Assembly: GCA_036346255.1 (NCBI GenBank)
Contig: CM070622.1
Span: 31,894,751 to 31,958,750 of the forward strand
From: Ampelocalamus luodianensis
Taxonomy: Eukaryota; Streptophyta; Magnoliopsida; Poales; Poaceae
Length of the DNA stretch: 64,000 nt
Direction of reading: 5' to 3'
The notes below the pieces were generated by a model. It did no database searches. It saw only the letters and a program-made list of their open reading frames with translations, and was not told the DNA's origin. The translations under genes and the position numbers were made by a program. Position 1 is the stretch's first letter, and every line of letters starts with the position of its first letter. Below are positions 10,020 to 23,413 of the stretch, piece after piece.

Positions 10020-11390
10020 TTCAGAGAAACTTTTGGACAACTGTCTGCCCACGTTTCTCTCTCTCTCTCGATCTCAATCTTGTCGCAGTTACCTCCTGAT
10101 CTCTCCCCTCCCCCGCAGGCCGCAGCGCCTTCCACCCCTTCCACCACCCATTGTATGTTCCCCTGCCCATCCCCCTCGCATCAGCCACCATCTCCATCAC
10201 CGCATGCCTCTGCGCTCGCTGTCGTCCAAGCGCCTCACAAATTAGCTCGCTGTCGTCGCTGTCCGCATGGCCTCCGTGCTCGCCACCTTTCCAAGTGCCC
10301 CACAAATCCCCATCTTTCATTCAAGAGGAGATCGAGGTCGCCAAGGTGCTATCCGGCCTTACTCGGTAGTTCCCCTGCCCTCCCAAGCAAGAGAGCAACC
10401 ACAAGCTGGAGCTCATGGACGAGCTGGAGGCCAAGTCTGGGAACTCCCCGCCGGCTCCATCGTCTTCTGCCATCTGGCCGTCAGATTTGACCTTCCTTGC
10501 CACTATAGGTGCAATACTTTTTTACTTTATGTTATCAGGATATTACCTTTGCCAATTTTGGTTTTGCGGGTCTAATCAACTCTTTTGCTATTTATTGCAG
10601 CTCCAAAGAGGAAGCAACCGCGGCTAGTCAAGTACGATGACGACAATCATCCGGCAAGCCCAGCAGAGACGGACTTGGCAGAGCCGTCCTCAAGGCCAAG
10701 CAACTGGTCGAGGCAAAGATGTTGGTGTCACCGCGCTAAAGTGGCACCAAAGACCGCCACTGTTGGTGCTTCCCAAGAGACAGAGAAGAGAGAAGACCAC
10801 AGAAGCAGAGATTCAGAGCTCCAAGCATGTATACTTTTGTAAATTCCTACAAATAGTATACTTAAATGAATTTTCGAGAAAAATTCAGAATGGATAGTTT
10901 TTTTTAAAAAAAATATACAAGTAAGTACACTATGTCGGAAGGCTCTACAAAAAAATTCATAATTTTTGGAGCTCATTTGTTATACTTAAAAACTCATACA
11001 AAGTATACGTAAATGAATCTAGGGAAAAAAGAAAAATGCTACAGTACCCCTGCCGCACTGTGGCCATGCGGCAGGTGGTTCTACAATAGTCCTACCACCT
11101 GGTGGCTGTGCTGGAGGCCTCCACCGCATGATGGCCGTGCGGCGTGAGGGGACGTGGTCGGCTCGACGCCTCGCTACTGGCCACCGTGGCAAGAAGAGGT
11201 TATTTTTGCAAATTCCGCATGAAGACGATCATTCTTGCTATTATGGGAGCGAATTTGCACCAATACAGCCAAAAATTCCAACATCAGTTGAGTTACTGTC
11301 ATCACATACCATCCTTGTATATGTACTGAAACTTTATCATTGATTTCTTGGATATTTTAATCAGAAATGTTACTAATTTCCCTCTTAACT
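10020..11390 (+). other. Unrecognised exon-like sequence upstream of the SWI3 fragment
   Basis: Open frames rich in Pro and Ser occur at 10033-10500. A splice-acceptor-like TTTATTGCAG precedes 10601, which opens APKRKQPRLVKYDDDNHP. None matches the SWIRM domain expected at the N-terminus of a SWI3 protein. The segment 10850-11040 is AT-rich. The part at 11040-11150 is GC-rich, with CTGCCGCACTGTGGCC-type inverted words. This could be part of a captured gene mosaic or unrelated intergenic sequence. Confidence 0.35.
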
Positions 11391-14300
11391 TCTAGTTATG
11401 ATCAGGCGGATATAAGCCTCTGTGCTAGATGCTATGTACGTGCTAACTACCGGCCGGGTCTTACTTCAGCAGACTTCAAGAGAGTTGAAATTACCGAAGA
11501 CACAAAATCAAATTGGTCAGACAAAGAAACTCTTCACCTTCTTGAGGTTGTCTTGCATTACTGAGAGAAAACTAGAAAAGGTGTATGAACATGTTGGGAG
11601 TCGATCGAGAAAGACTACATTGCTAGATTCATCCGATTACCTTTTGGAGAACAGTTCATGGGATCCAAGGAGGACATAATGTAGTTTGAGAATGATGACA
11701 ACATTGACGATGAATCTAGAGTAGAGACCTCGAAACGACTGTCTCACACCACTGGCAGATGCAAGCAATCCAATTATGGCTTAGGTATGTATCACAAAGA
11801 TGTCGGTGTATCCTTGATTTTACCTTGGTGGTAATTGCTAACTCCCTTGATTGGTATCATCAATTCTGCATTCAAGATTAATGTTAGTATATCTTGTGTA
11901 TGCCATCCACTTGTAGTCTTGTACTTGAAGCAAAGACTGCAATTGTAGTTGCCAAGAAAATAAATTGTAACTAAAAGGCCTGTGACATATCGAAGAATGT
12001 CACCTGGGGTAGGACTTTATACATTTAATATAACATTCATGTAAATAGATGAAAAATACTGTACTTACTTAGATAGCCTCAGCTCCTCACATTTTTAAGT
12101 TATATTTTTTTACTTTAGACACAAAACTTAATGATAACATTTGAAATGGCTTCTGACATAACATTTCTGACTTCGGTACACAGACTCACAGAGGATTTGT
12201 GCACACATGTATTACACAAGCCTGGTGTGTACACGCTGGTGGCTTCCATGTTTCAATAGTTGCCTTATATGGCTGTTTAGCTGGAATATGGAGAATGATT
12301 GATGCTGCAAACTGAGTAATTGACATTTTTCCTGTGCTGCATTTTTGTCACTATTGTGGGTTCGGATGTTGCTGCACTGCACTCAAGCGACTATTTCTCG
12401 CACGCATCCTAGGTTGATGTAAATGACAGCGGGATTGATTCCTCAATCAACAACACCAAGAAAGAAGGTAGCTGCACTGCTCTTTAACCTCCTGTTTGAC
12501 ATGTTCTTTGACAACTTGTCATATTGATGTTGCATTGTTGCTAAAACAGCTTTGCATAACAATAATGATGGGCGAGTGCTATGACAACATAAGTTTGCAA
12601 ATAACGTTCTGCAGGGAGCAATAAGCTCGATCTTGCGTGCCTATTATAGCATAGTTGCATCTGCAAAGAATAGTATATGGCCTTGTATCCAAGTTCCATA
12701 TGTGGCAGGACCGCAGGAGTGGGTAAAAGTTTGATGAACTTCATACAGAGGTTGCACTGTGGGGACCCCGGAGTTATCTCCATAAGACCGAGACTAAGCA
12801 TAGTCTTAGAGACATAACTCTAGGTCTCCGGTAAATGAATTCCAACTTTACTCAGGCTAAATGAGAGTCTTGACTGCAAACTAGAGCCCCGACGATCATG
12901 CGCGCCGCTCCTCTGCGAGCACTGCATGATTGTCGGTTCTCCAACAAGCCAAGCACGACACTTAGCGAGCTAAATGAGAACCCATGAACAGCGAGTATGA
13001 CTTATATTGGCTCCCAAGATCAGCGACCAATATAACCATACTCTCATTCAACGTTGGTTACATCCATACAACCTTCAAACACTGATAGTACAAAAGGCAT
13101 ACAACATAGTTCCAAGTTTACATCTAATACAAGTGGCCGACCGGCCAAATTAAACAAGTTCATAAAGTAGCAGCGGAAACAAATAAGTAAATAAACCAAA
13201 AGGCCAGCAGTGGTATGCCCCATAACCCATCGGCAACCGTCTGGGATTAAAAGATAGCACGCTACTCATCGGTGTCGCCTAAATCGACACGACGAGCTCG
13301 TCGGTCTCATTATCCTCCTCACTGTAAAAGCCAAGAAACATCCGTGAGTACAAAGAGTACTCATAAGTCTTACACAAATAAAAATAGTTATGCATAAGGT
13401 CATTCAAAGGAAGGGCTCATATTGGCTTAATTTTGCGAAAGAGACGCAATACTGAACAACCTACACATACTAGTTTTTCAAGTGCCATTTCAAAACCAGA
13501 TTTGAAGTAGAAGTATAGCATGTGAATAAGTAATGAATTCAATAACAAATGAATCATACCAACAACAAAGTGGCGGTCCACTTTGATACAACAACAAGCA
13601 TGAACATCCCATTCATGTCGATACCAAGTTATAACCACAATTTTAATTCCAAGTCTAACAATAAGCAGCCACAAGTTTCAAGCGGTCGTCCATAACCGTG
13701 GACACGGCTATTCGAATAGATTATACCCTGCAGGTGTACTACTTTACCCACACGACTTGATTAGCCCGTAAGCCTCCGGATGCCTCCGAATATAGCATAC
13801 TTCCTAAGGTATGCGTACGGTAAATCAAGATACGATCGTTTTAGCAAGAAGATCCCATTGAGCTAAGTCCTCAACCCATGGCTCTAGGAAACACGAGACG
13901 TTAACGCCTCCATCCTATATATCCTAGGAAACACAAGACGTTAACGCCCCATCCTATCGGCCCAAAAGGAACACGGATTTCACGGTGCCATGCCCTTACA
14001 ATTTCACCACCGTGGGACTCAACACAATAAAATCTTCCCCTACTTAACCATACGGCACCCATATACAGCGCGTGATAGCACGAGTTTTGCTTGAATCGCA
14101 ATAACCCAAAGTTCGGTCCTTAATCGTCCTGCATAAGCCAAACCACATACCCAAATCTCGCATACGAAGGCACCATCACTAACCAACACTTGTCCAGACC
14201 AAAAGCTCATTTAAAATGATAAAATTTCACTTATAAAACGAATACGAAGATCTGAAACAAAAGTATATAATGAGAGTTATGTTTATTCCATAATTGGCGG

Positions 14301-16663
14301 GCTATTCCGACAATCGAGCTACTCGGTTCTAGACTTGCATGGCTAAGCAACTTGAACAACGATATTTCAAACATCCTATCATAATTAATTCAGTACTGGG
14401 GTAATTCATGGATAGCCACAATGACAAGATAATAGGATGTGTCTAACTATTCATCACAAAAATAGCGACATTATCAAAATAGCATGCAAGCAATTATCAT
14501 TGCATCTATCCTAACAAATCTGGGATCAAATATGATGCAAAAAGAAAGTTCAAAGGATGCTTGCCTTACTGGTAGTTCACTTGCTCACTCTCGGTTACTT
14601 ACTCTCATACTTCCGGCAACTCGGAATCTAAAGAAAGACGATATCGAATAAACACCGAGAAATAGCCAAAAACTCAAATTGCTCCAAAATGCATGAAATT
14701 TATACAGTAGCTATATTATGATTTTAAATGAATTTAGGTACAAAAATTATTCCATTTGGAGTTTATATGAGAGAGTTATAGTAGTTTGAAAATCAGATTT
14801 TTGGAAAATGTTGAAAATCAATGTTCTGTTACTGTTCATCCGAATTTAATTGTTTTGCGAAAATTTGTAGAACAGTGGTAGGGATAAGATTTACATGGTA
14901 TGAAAGGTAATTAAAATTTAAGATCAATAAAAATTGAATCACCCCATTTGGAGTTCATATGAGTTAGTTACGAATTATTGAAGTTAAAAGACTTTTTCGT
15001 AAAAATAATTCTTTTCGATTTTGCTCTGCATTAAATAATTTTTATAGGTAGGATGACCTAGCCTCTGTCATGACAAGTGGGGTATATATATTTTCTTTTC
15101 TTTTCTATTTATTTCCTAAGGAAAACATCTACCGACAAATCTAACCTTCTCATACTCATATACTTAACCGATTCTCCGGTGTTGAATCTAATCACATGTA
15201 TAACACTCTCCGATCATATTCTCAGATCTTGATCTAAATCCTATACTAACCTCCACTAAGGCATTATCAAGGTAGTCAATCCACCGACTTATGTGCATAG
15301 GTCCATGACTAACTCCATCAATCATTCTCCGATATACTATTTAAACTAATACTAACTATCTGTAACGTCCCAAAATTTGGCTTTTCAAAAATCTTTTGAG
15401 TAGTTTAGGTCCCTGGAAAATTTCACCAATTTTATTTGAATTAATAAAGCTTAATTGGGAATTTTATAAATTAAAAATATTTAATTTGACTAATCTAAAC
15501 ATTAATTAAATAAAAACCTGTGTTATTTGGCTTTCTTGTCTTTCAAGGAATTTTTGGGTATTTTCTGAGATTTTTTTCGGATTTATTTGCTATTTATTTG
15601 ACCTCCTTGATTTTTGGGATTTCTTTTAATTCCGAAAATCCAGATTCTCTCTCTCCCGCCGATGCTACAAAGAAATCACCGACATCGTTCATCTTCAATC
15701 TCCGAATCGAACGAAGAGTCCAAAGACGTGCACGTCTTGGGTGAAAACTTCAAATTTCCATATCTTCCTCTACGGTGCATATAAAAGCGAGCCGTTTGCG
15801 CTCACGCGTCGTGTTGATCCTCTTCCAATCCTCGAATTGGTTTCCTCCAAACCAATCTATTTTCGCCGCAATCTCCAAAAACCGAGCTCAACCGAAGTTC
15901 TTCTCCAAATAACTACGGCTTCATCCGACGTCCGTTGGTCGAACCGTCTGCGGCGTTGGCTTCGCATCGTCGCGTTCACGTCATGGTTCCTTCCTCTTCG
16001 CTCGAAGATCACCGGCACCGCCGGCCATGTCAAGCCCTAAAGCCAAACGTGTTCATCGCGTTCTCGCTTCCTCGGTGAGTTTTTCCAAAATCAAGCGGCG
16101 CCATCTTGTGCCCTCGTCAATACCTATTTTCCTCTTGTAGATTCAAGTTTCATCCACCGTGCGCCGAGAATTTGGCGCTCTCTCGCCTCTTGTTCGTCGT
16201 CCTTCTCCTGTCAATTACTCGCAACCGCTGATCCCCGGCCTTCAACTCCACCACCGTTGAGTTCGCGTCGCCGTGTTCTACGCCGTGCTCACCTCCTTTT
16301 AGCAGAGCATCACCGGAAGTGTTACGCGCTGCGAGGCCGCCGTCGGCGTTCTTAGCGTCATTGCCGTCGCGCGAGCAAAATCTTGATGTCGGACCGCGTC
16401 ATCATCTCCGCTTCGTCGTTTCCTTCTGTTTTGCCCTTCGCCACGCTTTGTTCGCCTCGTTCATCGGCAACTCCATCGACAAGAATCACTAGGTTGCTTC
16501 GCATACCATTGTTCATGTTCATAATTGACGACGTTCGTTGTATTGTCTCGCTGCTTTCTCTCATTACCCTTTTCCTCTTCCCGATGAGTAATTTCCTTGT
16601 GGGTCCCACTTGTCATTCAATAATCAAGCCATATATCTATCTCTCACTTCCATGTGGACCCTT

Positions 16664-16667
<4 letters not shown>

Positions 16668-16703
<36 letters not shown>
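16668..16703 (+). repeat. (TA)n microsatellite, short allele in 5' LTR
   Basis: Uninterrupted TA dinucleotides for about 36 bases. The matching run in the 3' LTR (24756-24834) is about 79 bases. Confidence 0.95.
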
Positions 16704-16705
<2 letters not shown>

Positions 16706-18058
16706 CATGTAGACCCACATGTCATCCTCCTAATTAAACACCTTAATTATTTATCTCACTTACATGCGGGTCCCTTTGTCAGTCAAACCTTAGTCAACCC
16801 TATTCATGAGCTTGGTCCACCGTGGAGTAGCATATCTCTGTGGACTGGTCCATAGACCGATGCCCACATGTCAAGCCCTAATTCTATTTTCTGAATTAAT
16901 TTAATTCTTGAAAATCCTTTTATCTTATTGGTCCCACTTGTCACTCTCTCTACCTTATTTCTCGAATTATTTTAATTCTAGAAATTCATAAATACCAATG
17001 GTCCACCTATCATACAATCATTCTTTATCTAATATTTTCGGAATAGAATATTCTGAGAATATTCCGTAGAGCTTTTTCATCATTTCATGTGAATTCCAAT
17101 CTTCCGAGAGCCATATCTTCTTCATCCGAATTCCAATTGAACTCATTCAAGTTTTTAAATTCATCTAAATTCAATATCTACCTTCCAGTACCATTCAATT
17201 TCAATTTGGAGTTTATTTGATTTGTCTTTTGAATTTAGTTTGTTTTGTGCTTTCTTTCTCGTTAGACGCCGAAGTCCCGGAATCGTCCGAAGGAGCGGAA
17301 GATCAAACAAGTAGAAGATTGAAGATAAAATAAGATCATCATTGCTATAGCAAGGCAAGTTATACCTTTGATCATATTGAATCACAGTTTTTAAAATTAC
17401 TTTGATTTAAATTATTGCATTTACTTTAAGTAATTATTTAAATGCTTTTGGGTTTAGCTATTAATCCAATTTGTTATATCCACTTTGTCTATTGTATGTC
17501 ATAATCTTTTGTCACCCTAGATTGGTTCATATTTAGTTGGTGCTATGGTATTACCAACGTGGGTTGGTTAGTACGAGTAGATTGCTTAGCCATACAACGA
17601 GTCATCATCATAACTCGAGTTGCAATTATAAATTTGACTATGTGATTATGGAACTTTGTGTAAAAGCGTGCTATGTGTTATTACTTCGTGATGGCATGTG
17701 TTGCACTAAAACCAACTGGGTGGTAAAGGATTTGGACTGAGGCAAGTGGTGGAAGCTGTGTGATATGGTGGACTATGTGATGGGAATGATAATCTTTGTG
17801 ACTTAGTTAGAAAATGGAAGTCTTGTCTTGGTCAATTAAGGACTTAACTTTGTGCGCCATTGAATCGAGCCTTCTTTGTGCGACCACATGTCTGATAAAA
17901 CGGGCCTAACTTAGTAAGTTATGGATTCTCGGCATTGATGTTCAGGTGGATAGGTTAGGCTATGTGATATGGGTACTATGTGAATAAGAATGTCAATGTT
18001 GAGATGAAGTTTCTGAACCGTTTTGTTATGATCGGTCACACCACCTCGGTTATATCGT

Positions 18059-18130
18059 GTGGGTAAAGTGTACAACCTCTGCAGAGTGTTAAACAATCTA
18101 TTCGAATAGCCGCGTCCGCGGTCATGGACA
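18059..18130 (+). promoter_or_regulatory. Conserved LTR block 1 in inner 5' LTR
   Basis: GTGGGTAAAGTGTACAACCT, CTGCAG, CTATTCGAATAG, CCGCGTCCGCGG and TCATGGACA in order. This is the least eroded copy of the block. The flanking CCGCGTCCGCGG is itself a palindrome. Confidence 0.6.
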
Positions 18131-18790
18131 ATGCTCGGGGATTTCACACGAGGGGTAGATTTTCATAAAACTATTGGGAAGGGACAGCTGTGTGATTTAA
18201 GTCATATGGCTGTGTGAAAGAATTTGATTAGGTTGTGTGTCTTTGTGAAAACAATCATTAAATTAATATTGTCTATTTGTTTTGAATTATGCTTTCAATC
18301 TATTACTTGTATTCAATTGCAAATGTTGCATTTACAAAATAACCATGTAAGCCATTTCCTTTGGAATAAGCTGCATCTATGCATTGCATTCTGTGGTATG
18401 ACTTGCGAAATGTACTTGTGTACTCACGCTTGTTGTAAAACTTGCGCCAAACCTACAGAGTGGAGGAATCGTCGGTCAACAAGGTCTACTTCAAGGATCG
18501 AGAAGAACTAGGTCGTGTGCACACCGACATTGCTGTGGGCATATGGATGGGCTTCACCGGTTATTCCGCTTCGTTCCCTGCAGACTTCATTGAGCTATTC
18601 GCCTCGAGGCATTAATTGTAAGCTTTGACCTTAAGGTCTTTACTCGATATTTATTGTTATTTGCCTATTTATTAATCATCTTTGTATATGGAAATGATAT
18701 TTCATCGATGTTGCCATTGTGTGCACTAGCGTGATCTGGACTAGTGCGATATACGAGGGTCCGAGTTGTATTTTGGGTCCCGAGCAGAGG

Positions 18791-18802
18791 TGGTATCGAG
18801 CC
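18791..18802 (+). other. Primer-binding site of inner element (initiator tRNA-Met type)
   Basis: TGGTATCGAGCC follows the first LTR by about 7 bases. It matches the usual plant retrotransposon PBS TGGTATCAGAGC with one base missing. It would prime minus-strand DNA synthesis. Confidence 0.8.
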
Positions 18803-19508
18803 ATATCGACCGTAGGTCGTGACCTTAGTTAGAATGACCGTTGTAAGGAAAACTTCAAAACTTATTTTACAAATGGAAAATCTTAACGATGTGCTATTCT
18901 CATCTTGTCTAGCTTCTATACTCTTCCATTCTATTCCTTTCTCATCTATATTCGTCCTCACCATTTTGAGTATTAAATTGGACTCTCTCCCCTCATAACT
19001 TCTATAGTCATCGTTATCCATGTCAAATGTCTTGGTGGATGTCCAAGAGCTGTTTTGAGCAACTGTTTGAAGACCATGCAACAAACAACAACTTATCAAC
19101 ATCTCCCCAAGTGTTCAAGACAAGCTCGTCGCAAGAATTCAAGACCAAGAAGAAGTTGTACGTCGCCCTGCCTTCTCCAAGATTCGCTTGCAAGGATCGC
19201 AAGCAGTCAACGTTTGACGAAGACAGTGATCAGATCGAGTTTTCTTCAGACCATCCATATAGGATAAATCAGTGTAGGTTACTCCCATGTGTTGAGCCAA
19301 GCTGCCCTGTTAAGTTAGAGTTTAATCGACTAGACGATTAGATCTTTGTTTCCCTTCTTCGGTGTAGTTTGGCTGTGAGTTTTATGCTTCTTAATAGCTT
19401 TTAGCTATTTCGTGTTCTTTGGTGTTCTTTGGGTTAAACCCGCTCCTTAGTAGATTCTCTTCCTTACCTTGTGCTTTTCCTGCATCTATTAGCCCCGTCA
19501 CCAGCGAG

Positions 19509-20883
19509 ATGGAGAACCCCAGTGAAGCCAGCCCAGTCAGTAATCTTGAGACAGTTTGTGCCAGCTCAGGTGTTGTCAACCCCAGTGGATAGTTGTCAGT
19601 ACCAGGAGTAGCAGATCCAGTCATGGAACAATTCTTGGTAGCTCAGACTCAACTCATGAATGCGATGATGCAGAACATGAACAACAGGCTGACCCAGCAG
19701 AATCAGACCACCGCTACTTTAATCGATTTGATGAATCAGAATAATCAAGCAAGTCATCGTACCGTCGCCAGCGTTAGTACCAAAGCAGATGATAACCAGC
19801 TACTATCTCGGTGCGGTGAGTGGCCCATCGAACACGAGCGCCTCCCCGCCACCTAATCGATCATGCAAGTGACGATGCAACCATTAGACAATATTACTGT
19901 TTGCAATGGTGCACAACTCGTTGCCATCCCAACGACGCGCCCTCAGTTCAAGCTTGAGAAGTTCTTAAGGACCAAGCCACCTGTTTTTGAAGGATCAACC
20001 ATACTCAAGGATGCAGAGTCTTGGATTCACACCATAAAAGAAAAGCTAACTATTGTGCAGTGCAACAATAATGAGAAAGTTCTCTATGCCGCTCATCAAT
20101 TAGAAGGAGTTACATTAGATTGATGGGAAAACTTTCATGCCGCCCATCAGGACAAGAAGACCATCACATGGTTAGAGTTCTTCGCTGCTTTTCGCCAACA
20201 GCACGCGACATCAAGCAAGAGTGATCAAGAGAAACTTGCTATTCCGATATCCTACATCCCATACAGTCATTGTCATTTGAAGTGCTGCTAATCAGAGGAG
20301 TCAGAAGTTTGTGCATGTATCCGTTGTGGAGAAATAGGCCATAGCGCCGATGAAAACAATATCAATTGTTCCAGTTGCGAAGGGAACCATTCCGCTGGAA
20401 AATGTCCCCTGATCAAGATCACATGTTTCTTGTGTGAAAGCGATGATCATTGTTCGAGCCAGTGCCCTATGTATTCCATGTTGACTTCTGCAACGCAACG
20501 TCAGTGAGAAAGTTTCGGAGCCACAGGCAGAGCATTAGCAAAAGAAGGCAACCCATTGTCAGTACAAAAATTGTCAGCTGAAGGATCACAAAAGCAGAAT
20601 ATTGACCTCAGCAGCCCACCTCAAAAGAGAAACAAGCCAGTATCGTCAGGAGGTTGTTTCGAGTGTGGTAAGCAAGACCACTATGCCAAGAGATGCCCTA
20701 CAAAGCGACTATCCTTCTTGAAGGTGAAGAACACCAGAATAGTCGTTCTGCCATAGTCTCGTCAGAAAAATCGCAAGGTTCAACATGTCTATGCTACAAC
20801 AATAATGGAAAAGGTCACTACGTTAGCCAGTGTCCTCGGAAGAACCAGTCATTCACTCCAATATGCAAGAATGTCAGAAGTTA
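19509..20883 (+). pseudogene. Inner element gag pseudogene with several zinc knuckles
   Basis: The ATG at 19509 opens MENPSEASPV. A TAG occurs within 30 codons (probably former CAG), then the frame continues with VMEQFLVAQTQLMNAMMQ. A capsid-like region follows in another frame at 19863-20123 (FLRTKPPVFEG, HQLEGVTLD), ending at TGA where the family has Trp, then ENFHAAHQ. Downstream are several CCHC-like units: CIRCGEIGHSADENNINC (about 20317), CSSCEGNHSAGKC, CFLCESDDHCSSQC, CFECGKQDHYAKRC (about 20656) and GKGHYVSQC (about 20813). Gag proteins usually have one knuckle or a few, so this number is notable. Multiple stops and frame changes make it non-functional as read. Confidence 0.8.
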
Positions 20884-20899
20884 GTTCAGTCAAGATTGT

Positions 20900-23400
20900 A
20901 ACACCCAGAATAGGTGGTAACGCAGCACAGATCCGTGTGTCGGTAGGCGATCAAAGAAGAGACGTTTGAACGATGATGTTACCAAGAAAGTCAGAGAATC
21001 AATGTAACTTTTCCTTTGTTGGAGAGCTAAAAATGTGGACATCTTTGCATGCAAGTTACGGAGAAAAAGAAATTGTTGGATATTAAATCATTGGATACCT
21101 TTCCAAGAGTCTGCCTTTGCAAGTTGAGTAATCAAGCGTTAAGTCATGATGATTGAAGGCCGTAGAGCCGTAACTATGGAATATGATGTTGAATTCCAAC
21201 TCATCATTTTACATAGCAGTGAGACAATAGTAAATGATTGAAGAAGCTAATCATTGGAATAATGTCCGTATCGCAAGAGAATATGCAATTGTCATTGCAA
21301 GTGATCTATGCAACATGCAACCGTATCCGAAGTTAAGTTTGTCTCTGACTTGGTACCCAGGATCAGCCAATTTCAGAAGGAATTACGTTAGAGGTGAAAT
21401 ATGACAAAAAGGGGTTACAAGAGTTTGCAGAGATGATAGAGCAGATCAGATGATTTTCTCAGATAATGGCAGTGTCAAATCAAACCCATCAACTTAGCGA
21501 GTGTCAGTTGAATACCAGTGAAACAGTCGTTTTGAGACAGTGTCTGTTGAAGATCAATGAGACAGTCGTTTCAAGTTAGCCAAGACCCCTCACCGGTTGT
21601 AAGAAGAGAAGTCGCCAGACCACTAGAAGTGAACCGAGTCTGTAAGAATTTCAAAAGAGATTAATCACAACTCCGGTGTTCGTATTGCCAGATACCAGAA
21701 AGAACCTTGATAGCTTTTATCACGGAACATCCAAGAATCAGTGTGTTAAGAAGTTTCGCCCGCACTTCTTAATAACTAAAGTTTCAAGCAGTGAATTATC
21801 CTAGTCGTAATTCAAAGTTTGATGTCATGAAGAAACAAAGATGGTTATTGGATTAAAAACTACAAAGTTGAAATCCGTTCCCTCAGGCCAGACCAGTACA
21901 GCGGCATATACTTTGAAACAGAAGAGCTACCGCAAGAATCTGTTGATCAGTCAGCTAAAGTTACTTGTGAAAGTCAGAAGTTGAGTATTAAGTCAGTTTC
22001 AAAAGGATATTTGTTGGACCCCAGAGTTCGAACCGATGCTGGAAATCAGTGAGGTGACAGTTATGTTAAGAGATCAGTCCCCTTGTGAAGCAAAGGAAAG
22101 CGTGAGAACCCGCTGAAGGCAAACGGAATGATCCATGGATCAATAAGTATATCTGCATATCTAATGGGAAGAAACTCAAGTAGTTGATACACAAACCAAC
22201 ATTGAGTGCAAGCATTCCATTTTCCCTGAAAGTACCAAGGTGTACAAAGATCTCAAAGTTGAACTGTGATGATCCAAAATAAAGCGAAATATCGCAGAAT
22301 GGGTTACCATGTGTTTGGCATGTCCGAAAGTCAAACAAAATGTTGGAGGCCTGTCAGAGTACTTCTATCCCTGAGAATTCAGATATGGAATCTCCTAGGA
22401 CCCAATCGGGATATATGTTCTTGAAAAGTGGTTGTTGATCGTTTGACAGAAATTTGCCGTTTTATGCTTGTCAAGATCATCTAGCCTGAAGACGGTCTAG
22501 CAGAATGGTATACGATAAAGGTTGTATACGACAGAGATGGTATTTGTCAAGACGGTGCGAGGTCGATCTACGAGATGGTCAATTTGCACGACGTGTCAGA
22601 GAAGTTAGTGTCAGGCCAAGGATCCCAGCTTATCTTGTGTTAGCGACAGAGTCTGCATGATGCTTGGGTGGTCATTTCAGTTCAATATTGTGTATCGCCC
22701 GAATCGGCGGACAGATTGAAAAAAAAAGATTAATGAGTTATGCCTTAACTCATAGTACCAAGTCGAGCAAGTAAGTGTTGTGTGCAGAGTCTCCCTACAA
22801 CCCAGATGTTAGCCAGTCGCAGTTGTCACCCTCTGAAGTTCACAATGGTTGATTGTGTGAGTCATCGCTCAGCTAGGAGCAGATCAAATTACAAAGTATG
22901 TGGATGTTGCATTAATTATGAAGCAGAAGAGTAAGGATCCTTAATCCTAAACGGAATTTAAGTAACAGTGTTCAAGAAGGAAGGCTACGCAGATCATACA
23001 GATTATCACCTTCGCAGCCATGTCTATCTTCAGAATACCTGTTGAGGTTCTATGCTAAGAATTGTATGACGTAGACAGAATGTGTCGATTAGTTCGATTC
23101 GGCCAGAAGAAGAGATAGTTTGCCAACTGTAGCCACAAAGCAAGATTTCCTCCACTCCAAAAGTGCCCTCAAGACCGATCAAGCGACCACTGTTACCGCA
23201 ATCAAGTTTCAAGATGTCTTCCAGCCAAGAGCCAGTTTGTCAAGTTTTCAGTGAAGCGAGAAGTTTAGCAAGAAGCAAGATATTTGTTCTGTAAGTGTTC
23301 AGAAGAGCGATTCTGCCAAAGTCAAAACAATTTGAAAGCAAGAAGTGAACCCGAAGGCTGAGTTCCTTATCCTATTCTATAGCCAGCCTGAATCTCGGGG
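20900..23400 (+). pseudogene. Inner element pol remnant (integrase traces)
   Basis: No long open frame remains. Near 22,430 the sequence reads VVDRLTEICRFMLVKI, and near 22,565-22,625 IYEMVNLHDVSEKLVSGQG, followed by a WRQSLHDAW-like stretch. These line up with the gypsy integrase core, where families read VDRLTK and VSDRGSQF. The second catalytic Asp is replaced by Gly here. Protease and reverse transcriptase are not confidently recognisable. The GC and codon pattern is eroded; I call it a decayed pol rather than non-coding filler. Confidence 0.6.
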
Positions 23401-23413
23401 ATGAGATTCCTTT

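Larger units (their letters stand above)
15361..18783 (+). repeat. Inner element 5' LTR
   Basis: A 3.4-kb LTR matching 23428-26901. It contains a (TA)n run at 16668-16703 and blocks 1 (18059-18130) and 2 (18400-18430). Open frames near 16.0-16.7 kb match the second LTR only with frame breaks and have no recognisable domain. Confidence 0.92.

Noticed and set aside
13417..13674. Conserved minus-strand ORF present in both outer LTRs (also 33685-33918)
   Set aside because: It is shared simply because the LTRs are copies; the lengths of the frames differ and no domain is recognisable.
16383..16712. 109-residue frame in inner LTR ending in a Tyr-Ile run
   Set aside because: The end is translated TA microsatellite; the other LTR has a different frame, so this is not a gene.
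18665..19341. Open frames between the inner PBS and gag (145 aa minus, 104 aa plus)
   Set aside because: This is the untranslated leader of the retroelement; no similarity to known proteins is recognisable.
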